Source: Rugalucina vietnamica
Lineage: Eukaryota > Mollusca > Bivalvia > Lucinida > Lucinidae
Reading direction: 5' to 3'
Length of the DNA: 64,000 nucleotides
Assembly: GCA_964017185.1 (NCBI GenBank)
Contig: OZ024880.1
Location: 44,281,071-44,345,070, forward strand
The notes beneath the pieces were generated by a model that worked only from the letters and a program-made list of their open reading frames with translations, did not search any database and was not told where the DNA came from. A program made the position numbers and the translations under genes. The number at the start of each line of letters is the position of its first letter. The first letter of the stretch is position 1. Below are positions 55,820 through 64,000 of the stretch, piece by piece.

Positions 55820-57295
55820 ATGCCCCCAACTTTGAAAAAGTTGGAAGGGCATATTGCTTTCGGCTTGTCTGTGTGTGTGTGTGTGGGTGTGTGGGTGGGT
55901 GCGTCTGTTAACTTCTGAATAGTGCATGTTAGGGATTTGAAATTTCATATGTGTATTCCTCATGAAAAAATAGTTGACCCGTATTTTTTTTCATGTCCGA
56001 GTTATGCCCCTTTTCTGAGTTACGTCCCTTTGAAATCAAAATTTGAAAATCTTGTGTGCAAGATATCTCAAAAAGTATTTGAGCTAGAGCCTTCATATTT
56101 GGTATACTGGTTGGGGCTGAGGAGTAGATGACCTGATTAACTTTTCAGAACTCGCCGTCAAATTTTGATAAAAATACGGAATTTTGAAAATTTCATTGAT
56201 TTTTCCACTTTTCAGTGAAATTTGAAACTTTTGAACGGTGAATGCTAGGGTTTTGAAATTTTGTATACAGATTTCTCATGAAAAAATAGTTGACCCGTAT
56301 TTCTTTTCATGTCCGAGTTATGCCCCTTTTTGGAGTTATGTCCCTTTGAAAACAAAATTTGAAAATCTTGTGCGCAAGATATCTCAAAAAGTATTTGAGC
56401 AAGAGCCTTCATATTTGGTATACTGGTTGGGGCTGAGGAGTAGATGACCTGATTAACTTTTCAGAACTCTCCGTCAAATTTTGATAAAAATACGGAATTT
56501 TGAAATTTTGATTGATTTTTCCACTTTTCAGTGAAATTTGAAACTTTTGAACGGTGAATGCTAGGGTTTGGAAATTTTGTATACAGATTTCTCATGAAAA
56601 AATAGTTGACCCGTATTTTTTTCATGTCCGAGTTATGCCCCTTTTTGGAGTTATGTCCCTTTGAAAACAAAATTTGAAAATCTTGTGTGCAAGATATCTC
56701 AAAAAGTATTTGAGCAAGAGCCTTCATATTTGGTATGCTGGTTGGGGCTGAGGAGTAGATGATCTGATTAACTTTTCAGAACTCTCCGTCAAATTTTGAT
56801 AAAAATACGGAATTATGAAATTTTATTGATTTTTCCACTTTTCGGTGAAATTTGAAACTTTTGAATGGTGAATGCTAGGGTTTTGAAATTTCATATGCAG
56901 ATTTCTCATGAAAAAATAGTTGACCCGTATTTTTTTTCATGTCCAAGTTATGCCCCTTTTAGGAGTTATGTCCCTTTGAAAACAAAATTTGAAAATCTTG
57001 TGTGCAAGATATCTCAAAAAGTATTTTAGCAAGAGCCTTCATGTTTGGTATACTGGTTGGGGCTGAGAAGATGATTACCTGATTAACTTTTGAGGACTTT
57101 CCGTAAAATTTTGACAAAATTACTCCATTTTGAAATTTTTACTCCATTTCTAACTTGTCTACAAAAAGCTTACATTCTGTTTCTGGGTCGAGGTCAAAAC
57201 AGAGGCAACCGAACAGCTTCTTCATTCTTTGAATGAAGTAAATAAATCATACAAACTGCCAGTTTAGGGACAAGCATACAGTTGGGGGCATAGTG
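55820..57295. repeat. Element with inverted ends around a ~316-bp minisatellite
   Basis: Starts 'tatgcccccaact' and ends 'agttgggggcata', an inverted pair. Inside, four units of about 316 bp begin near 55912, 56230, 56545 and 56860 (the phrase 'atagttgacccgta' recurs at 317, 315 and 315 bp). A (GT)n tract lies at about 55868-55910. No protein recognised. Confidence 0.78.
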
Positions 57296-57329
57296 TTTTA
57301 CAAACACGCATTTCTAGTTTCAAATGTAA

Positions 57330-59445
57330 TTCAGTCTTAGGTTCAAATTCTGCATGAACATAGCCGTTTTTGGGACATAAAATCCACTACAGTACCAAAA
57401 CCTGTCTCATTACCTGGCTACCCTGATTGTCACTTGAGACCGGCCCAATGATAAATCTTTTCTACCTGTTCAATATGACATTTGGACCATACCATAAATA
57501 AATATAGGCGTGATTATACCTGTAATATTGGCTAAAGGTAGTGTTTACCTTTAATGTGAATTACTGCTTTAAATGGTTCTGCCTTGGGAAAAGAAAATTG
57601 TGAATGTGGATTAATATGCCTTGCTAATATTCTTTTTACCTACATTGAAGGAAGAAAATTATATGGATTTTTAGAAAGGTGTTGTGAAGTATGATATAAT
57701 GAAAAATCAAAATATATCTCAAGTATGTGGGAGTTAAATCTTGTTATGGTACCCACCATACATGAAAGGAGTTTGGATTTGTTATAAGGAGTTATATGGC
57801 ATCAATTCTGTGCAAGTGTCTTTGAGTATAACTGGTTCTTCTTCGTTTGAAGGGTGAAAAAATGTGAAGGCCTAATAAGATTTGATGAAAATTTATATCA
57901 GCTTTTAACAAAGGGATATATTAATACTTAAAACAGTGTTTCCAGTGCTGATGGACGACAGTCAGAGATGACGATATATAAAGTTGAATATGTTGTTGTT
58001 TCTTATTCATAATTGATTGAAGTTATGCCAATTGTAAATGCTGCTTATCGAAATGTAGATCTTACATTCAACAGCTGCTGCATGTAGCAGGGTGCAAAAT
58101 TACATCTTTTCTTATTACATGTATTGTTTCTGCACGATTGCTGTGAAAATAGTTATCAAATACTGTATCTCTTGTCATGTAACAGTGGGGATCATATAGT
58201 TAATAGCCCATTGCACTAGATAGAGCATCAGCAGCAATCTTTCAGAAGAAAGGGCTGCTTTGTCAATGCCAAACAGATGCCCCTTTAGTAAGAGAGCTAT
58301 TATTTCCCCTAAACCACCCATACCATTCCTAAGCTGAATTTCAGAAAGTGATAATCTGTTAAGTCATGTATGTGTTATGATACAAGTAGGAAAACTATAG
58401 TCCATTTGGTTTGCCTGACAAATAGGATAATTTTGGTGAAATGTAATACCAAAACACACAAGGACATGCCCTTCATTTTATATGTCACCATTAAAAGGCA
58501 CAATTATGACTTTGTAACAACCAGTGTAACTTTTCCATGGGTCAAATACCACACACTAGGTTACAAGGAATAGAGTCGAGGGGAGGGTGGGGGGCTATAC
58601 TTCTGGTTTTCCAAATTTAAGTAAACCTTCAATCGAAAAGGCTGATGTTACAAGTAGACTGACTATTCGAAAATAGTAGTTTGAGGTAGTGTCTATCCTT
58701 GATGTTGATATTAAAGATCAACTGAACGGATTTGCAGTCTGATTTTGAGTTATACTAAAAACAAAATCTGACACAAGAAGAGTTTCTTTGATAGTTCAAA
58801 GCATTTTCAATTATTCATACCAAGACAGAAGTCAAATGCAGTGACTTAAACATGCAATGTGAACCTGCTGTTTGCAAATGATTAAATGACAACAACCATA
58901 TTGAATTTACTGAGGTTGCTGCCTTCAAACCTGATCTCTTTTTGAAGATTTTAATGATTTTTTTTTCTAACATTTCATTGACTTAAAATATATGGGCATA
59001 TTATAAATGGCCCAAAATGATTTTATGCCCGAATTGGATCGAATTGGATCGTTTTCAAAACCTGCTGGGCTATAATGATATCTATGGTCAACATTGTTTG
59101 GTTTTAGTGGGTGATCCATATCTATATACACATAAACTGGGTAGTCATATTGAATTTCATAATTTAATTAAATTGCTTTGGTGAATGGGTATAGGAAAAA
59201 TGATCTTTATTTTGTAAAAGATCTTTTGACCTTAGTCTTTATAATTTAGGAAAATGTTTTGAAGATTTCACCCATTGGCATAAAGTTTACTGACAAATTT
59301 TTTTTGAAGCTCAGTTATCAGTTGATTACAAAAGAGTGTGCATTAACTACTGGTAGACAACAGCTAGAGGTTTTTTCACAAGAACAAGTTGTTAAACATA
59401 GACAGTCCCCTCTCTCAGCCCTTTACAGTCCATGCAAAGCACCAT
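57330..59445. other. CLASP intron 7, no gene or repeat recognised
   Basis: AT-rich. A short exact direct repeat 'gaattggatc' occurs at about 59031-59050. Confidence 0.45.
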
Positions 59446-59451
59446 ATCAAA

Positions 59452-59687
59452 TGAGCCGCTTCATGAGAAGACCATAAATGTGGTTTCCGAACAGGTCCAA
59501 CACTAATTGGCCTGTACAGTCAAAGAAGAATACTAGAAGCTTGAAATTTCAGATTTAAGAATAAGAGGGACCATACTGTCTGTGTAGCCAAAACAAAGGC
59601 GCTGATCGGCTGTGCAGTGACTGCACAGCTGATCTGCGCCTTTGTTTTCACATAGGCTCAAATCCGGTTTTCTCATGACAAGGCTTA
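59452..59687 (-). mobile_element. Hairpin MITE family A, copy
   Basis: TGAGCCGCTTCATGAG...AGGCTTA flanked by AA on both sides. Stem of the ctgtgcag / ctgcacag type. Confidence 0.84.
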
Positions 59688-60490
59688 AATATAGAAGTTA
59701 TTAAAATGTTGCTGGAATCTGGCTTGATATTCATAAACATGGGTCAGTGTTAAATGTGTCATTCTGTGCCACAAGGAGAATAGGAGCCCCTTTTTCAATA
59801 CATGAATATGGAATACTGAGGAGCTTTAAGTCATTCATAATTGTTTTTTTCTTCTTTTTTTTTTTCTCAGGGACTTAGTCTTTAACTAAGCCTATGCTAT
59901 TCTAGTTTTGACTTGAGGTTATGTAAGGGTGTTGACAATTTAGTGCACCTTTTACCTATTTCAAATCTAGCATAATGTATTAGGATTAACAAAGTATTAT
60001 AATTGTGTCGGCTTAATTAAGTACAAAATAGGAAGCTTTTAATGTGACTCTCCCATTGTTCAACAGTGCCTTGCATCCATGAATGTAGAAAATTATAGCA
60101 AGCTATTTGGCTCTTTTTAAACAGAAATAGAAAGATGTCTCAAATTCACTATTCAATTGATCCTTGATTCTATGACTCAGTCTGATCTGAGTAAGATTTC
60201 TCAAGGGCAATAACTGGATTGATGATAATCACATCGTGTACAATTCATGACTTGTCAGTTAGTGGTGGAAGAAATGTGCAATAAGTTCTGGTGACCTTCT
60301 TCAAGGAGAATACCTAACAATCTCAATGTAAGCTTGACTGTAACTTTACTGCCTGAGATCTGACTCAAATCTGGTGCCACAATGATTAAAAACTGTATTT
60401 GTCACAGTCTCACTGTACTTATTATGATAAACAAATGCATTTAAAGAATGAAATTTTGGTCAATCACAAAGTGTATTAGTGTTCCTAAAT

Positions 60491-60714
60491 TCAGCCTTCG
60501 TATGGGAAAACCAACAATTTATCTTTCCAACTAGGTCTGACACAAACCAGGCTGCACAGTCACAAAAGATGGTTTAAGGCTGGAAATTTTGGATTTATTG
60601 TACTATCCGTGTAGCGAAAACAAAGGCGCTGATCAGCTTCGCAGTTACTGCAAAGCTGATCTGCGCCTTTGTTTTCGCCTATGCAGATTGTTGGTTTTCC
60701 CATGCGGTGGCTCA
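60491..60714 (-). mobile_element. Hairpin MITE family A, copy
   Basis: TCAGCCTTCGTATGGG...GTGGCTCA. Stem cttcgcag / ctgcaaag. Flanks AT and TA do not match. Confidence 0.8.
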
Positions 60715-61088
60715 TATACTGTAATAAACACACACATTTAAAGTCTGAAATTTTGGGCATTTACAACAAAATGTTTTAGTGCTCCTTAAATTTAGCTTAA
60801 AATATAAAAGTTATGTTGATAAATGTACCAGATACATCTTCCCATGTAGGCAGGCATGCAGAAGAATACATTAACAAATGTACAAACTACAAAGGAAAAT
60901 GAGTATGTAAAGAGTTTAAAAGATCAGTAGTAATGCAAAAAAGTCATTGATGTAATTTGCGCAAGTTTTAAAGTAAAACAGTCCCATGTAAATATAGTCA
61001 TGGTTGTGATAGAGTACATTCTAATGGTATATAGTGGGGTCCTGATATATGCGTGCATTCAAACATTGTAGGCAGTTGAAGCTAATCC

Positions 61089-61140
61089 TGTGTGTGTGTG
61101 TGTGTGTGGGAGGGGGTGGGTTGGGGTGGGGGAGGGGGGA
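61089..61140. repeat. (TG)n followed by a G-rich run
   Basis: About nine TG units, then GGGAGGGGGTGGGTTGGGGT-type sequence with several G runs. Confidence 0.8.
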
Positions 61141-61617
61141 GGTTATACAAGACTAATGTGAGGATGCTACATGCAGCAGCTGATTTCAATGATTAAAAAG
61201 TCCAACTTATTAGGAAATGAAGAACTAGAAATTTCAATAGCCATATTTTGCAATAGCAAGGATCATGATCTCATAAACTGCCGATTGAAGTGGGTATGCA
61301 TTCCAAGAAAGATAATTATTTCTGTGATAAAAACTGTGATAGTAAAGGGAGGTAATATGTGAACTATGTTGATATTTATGGATCCTAATTTATATGTTTT
61401 CTGACGAAAAGTGAAATTTGCCTGTGATGTATTTAGCATTATCTGTGATACGAAATACATGTGATAAAGAATGATTACGTATGGTGCTATCATTGGTGGA
61501 TAAACTGTGTGAGTTATGGTACGAAATGTGAATATTGTGAATTAAGCTTACCCCAGTTCCTCTGAATCTGATTAGGGAAAATAATAGAAAGAAAGAAAAA
61601 AAAAACGTAGCGTAAAA

Positions 61618-61641
61618 ATGAAGCAGAATGGACCCTTTTGA
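61618..61641 (+). other. Short upstream ORF overlapping the alternative start
   Basis: ATG at 61618 reads MKQNGPF and stops at TGA 61639-61641, overlapping the main ATG (61628) in another frame. Confidence 0.5.
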
Positions 61642-61856
61642 TGAGGACGATGAAGTATTTTTAGAAAATGAGGTCAGTGCGGAACTTGAAGAAGATTTAT
61701 GGTCGTCGCCGTTAATGAACTATAGTTCACCATTTGACGACTATAAGGAGCTATTTTCCGATATTGTGGAGACCCCGACCAGACTAAAGAGTAGTGGATA
61801 CAGGAGTTATAGTAGTTCCAGTACGTCGTCCAGTAGGCTGCCAGTGCCTTCAGACG
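61628..61856 (+). CDS. CLASP: Probable alternative first coding exon of CLASP (TOG1-less isoform)
   Basis: ATG at 61628 opens 76 codons: an acidic start (MDPFDEDDEVFLENEVSAEL), a middle with SSPFDDYKELFSDIVETP, and a Ser-rich basic end (SGYRSYSSSSTSSSRLPVPS). The donor GACG|GTAGGT leaves phase 1, exactly the phase of exon 7. The upstream sequence is purine-rich with no polypyrimidine tract. The two possible acceptors just before the ATG would give stops if joined to exon 7, so it fits a first exon and not an internal one. Vertebrate CLASP2 beta/gamma use alternative N-termini that replace TOG1, so this is a likely counterpart. Membership in CLASP is inferred, not proven. Confidence 0.6.
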
Positions 61857-61888
61857 GTAGGTTTTTGATTGTACAATTTTTTTCCGTA

Positions 61889-62108
61889 TGAGCCTGTGCT
61901 GGAGAAAATCAACAATTTGGGTTCCGACCAGGTCCGACACAAACCGGGCTGTACAGTCACAGAAGATGGTTAGAGGCTGAAAGTAGAGGAATTGTACTAT
62001 CCATGTAGCGAAAATAAAGGCGCTGATCAGCTTCGCAGTTACTGTGAAGCTGATCTGTGCCTTTGTTTTCGCCTATGCAGATTGTTGGTTTCCCCATGGG
62101 GCGGCTCA
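61889..62108 (-). mobile_element. Hairpin MITE family A, copy just after the alternative exon
   Basis: TGAGCCTGTGCTGGAG...GCGGCTCA flanked by TA on both sides. Stem cttcgcag / ctgtgaag. Begins 32 nt after the splice donor. Confidence 0.84.
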
Positions 62109-62711
62109 TATTATTATTGTGTGTGGTCGAGGAAAAAAAATCTTTCTTCAAGTGCTTGGAATATATAAGCTGCTTTCTTTCTTTGTGGTACGTTCTGGAT
62201 CTTCCTTGTACTTGGGGTTGTGTCCCTTGATATGGTTTGAAATTACAGAATTTTGGATAGCTTTAAAAATTTTTAGGATTCCAACAGCTTTCTGATGACC
62301 AATTTCCTTTCAGACTATGTTACATTACCATTAACAACCCATATGATTAGCTTTTTTTAAAAAAAAAATGGTGCTGACAGTCTAGAACATCTTGAAGTTA
62401 AGTGATAGCTTAAAACATTACTATCTGTTTGTACCCGAAAGGGGGTCTAAAATGACCAGCATCTGAGGGGTGTGGGCTGCTTTCTTTGACAAGTGCTGTT
62501 TTACTGAACTGTGCCAGTTGTCAGAAATAAAGTGGCCTATAGACAGACAAGGTGTGACAATAAATAATGTACAGGACAATATTATATGGCCTGTTTGACA
62601 AGAAACATGTCTTTAATCATTTTATGTAATGGACGAAGAACTAATTTATTATCCTTAATTGCACAGGTAATTATGAACTTACATGAACACATATAGCCTT
62701 GCACAAAACAA

Positions 62712-63185
62712 GGGGAGGGAGCATGGTAGTCTTGTGGTAGAGTGAAACCAAGAGGTCCTGGGTTCCAATCTGGCTAGGGTGGCAGGTTGTTGTTGAGCAA
62801 GACAAATTTGCTTTCTTTAGCACTGGGTCCAGAATTACAATGCTTCCTTAAAGTTATAAGGGGCACCTTGCAATTGGTCAAGGTGGCAATCTTTGGCTCG
62901 AGATTTTACCGTTAAAATCAATGACTGCTTTTACGAAAATATACAGATGTGTTAAATAAAGTATCATTTACATAATAAAATCGGTAAGTTTGATTTCAGT
63001 ATGCTTTAAGTGCATCTTTTTGGATGCTGAAATTCGTCTCCTTAATTAGGTTTTCCTTAACTTTAAGAGAGGATTGTAATTCTGGGCCCAGGTTAATATG
63101 CAGGAAGTGGTAGCTCTGTCCTGACAAAACTGAAAAATTCTTAAATGGGACTTTAAACCTCAATACAAGCAAGAAAACCCAGAAA
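62712..63185 (+). mobile_element. SINE family 2 copy split by a TIR element
   Basis: Left part 62712-62822: tRNA-like head ('gtcttgtggtagagtgaaac', 'ctgggttccaatctgg') and 'ttgagcaagacaaatttgct'. Right part 63091-63185: 'ttaatatgcaggaagtggta', 'ctgacaaaactgaaaaattc', 'aaatgggactttaaacctca'. The body continues logically across the insertion. Confidence 0.76.
62823..63090. mobile_element. TIR element inside the SINE
   Basis: GGGTCCAGAATTACAAT on the left, the complement of GGGCCCAGAATTACAAT on the right, extended by 'cttaaagtta' / 'taactttaag'. About 268 bp. A target duplication could not be fixed. Confidence 0.74.
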
Positions 63186-63251
63186 AAAACATATTAACAT
63201 CAATTTGTGATTTTACCTTTACCCTACCAACATGATGATGCTCATGATCCT

Positions 63252-63445
63252 TGAGGTAACTTGATTTTTGAATATGTTAAAACAAAGACGCCGATCAGCT
63301 GCACAGCGCCTTTTTTTCCCTTTACAGATAGTATAAACCCCTCTTCTTCTTCAGTCCAAAATTTCAGGCTTCTAGCCTTCTTCTGAGACTATTCAGGCCT
63401 GTTTAGTTATCCGAGACCTGGTCCAAAATTTTGAGTTATGGTTCA
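63252..63445 (+). mobile_element. Hairpin MITE family A, decayed copy
   Basis: 'aaaacaaagacgccgatcag', one-sided stem, long arm 'ccaaaatttcaggcttctag' and 'cgagacctggtcc'. Confidence 0.6.
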
Positions 63446-64000
63446 TGATGATCTTGACCCTTAAGGTAACCTGTTCCATATTGGGAAGGTGAGAAAAGTG
63501 TGAACAATGAATTGACAATAATGATCTATCTGATAAAATTCATGACTGTAGGGCATGACTGGTGACTACAGTCAAAGGCTTGACTGTGAGTCTGAAGGGT
63601 AGGCGGTCGGCCTACACATCAATGGAAGTTTGACTAAAACTGTGTAAGTTTGGCTCTTGGGACTAAACAAACATGGTCAGGTCAAATTGACAAAACCTTT
63701 AACTGTTGCAGAGTGCCCAAACTGCGACAAAAGCTGATTATATTATTTAAACACTAAATTTTATAATGTCTTGATGATCACCATGTTCAAGTCATGTTCT
63801 TGTATGTCTTGTAAAAAGTGGCTGAATCCGTAGCAATTTCAGGGTGTAGCAATCTTTCTGATCCAACCATCAAGATATTTATTGGCACCTGTATTTTAGC
63901 AGGCTTTTTCACACGGAGTTGTAGAAAGTTTGATAAGTTTCAATTTCAATCCATGCCATTCTAAATCTAATGTTTACATTGAAGGCTTAATTTCCTATAC
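63446..64000. other. CLASP intron 7, window end
   Basis: No exon, RNA gene or repeat recognised. Confidence 0.45.

Noticed and set aside
61571..61627. 61628 exon as an internal CLASP exon following exon 7
   Set aside because: The two AGs before it would join to exon 7 (phase 1) with early stop codons, and there is no pyrimidine tract.

Overview
This is eukaryotic nuclear DNA: AT-rich, intron-bearing and very rich in repeats. Recognisable genes have split exons with GT-AG junctions. An expanded animal-type HtrL/YibB-like glycosyltransferase, tRNA-derived SINEs, jockey-like LINE remnants and many non-autonomous DNA transposons together suggest a lophotrochozoan animal, most likely a marine or freshwater mollusc (bivalve). 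The species cannot be fixed from sequence alone.

Layout. 1-2.7 kb: a compact LTR element (two apparently identical 964-bp LTRs around 189 bp). 3.8-4.6 kb: two SINEs. 6.0-10.8 kb: an HtrL/YibB-like type II membrane protein gene on the + strand, with one homopolymer frameshift in its last exon. 12-13.6 kb: repeat debris. 14.2-14.5 kb: a full-length SRP (7SL) RNA gene on the - strand. 14.9-23 kb: duplicated repeat blocks (two 477-bp TIR elements, a 1,321-bp tandem duplication, a 615/606-bp inverted repeat that carries a possible first coding exon). 23.5-25.3 kb: an intronless GMC oxidoreductase on the - strand with two reading-frame breaks. 25.7-33.7 kb: microsatellites, a 0.75-kb GGAT/TTGA satellite, LINE fragments on both strands and nested TIR elements. 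34.3-64 kb: the 5' part of a CLASP gene (CLIP-associating microtubule plus-end protein). Seven coding exons encode the TOG1 domain, and a separate exon at 61.6 kb looks like an alternative first exon for a TOG1-less isoform.

The dominant unexplained structure is a family of about 25 short elements, here called hairpin family A. Each has TGAGCC...GGCTCA ends, a central stem-loop of about 60 nt, and 2-bp A/T-only flanking duplications. Copies are concentrated in the CLASP introns, and their stem sequences differ between copies while staying self-complementary. A second hairpin family (B) supplies the sequence directly before the CLASP exon 5 splice acceptor. Several insertions are nested and can be ordered by their target-site duplications.

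All calls are from reading the sequence. No alignments, database searches or transcript data were available.
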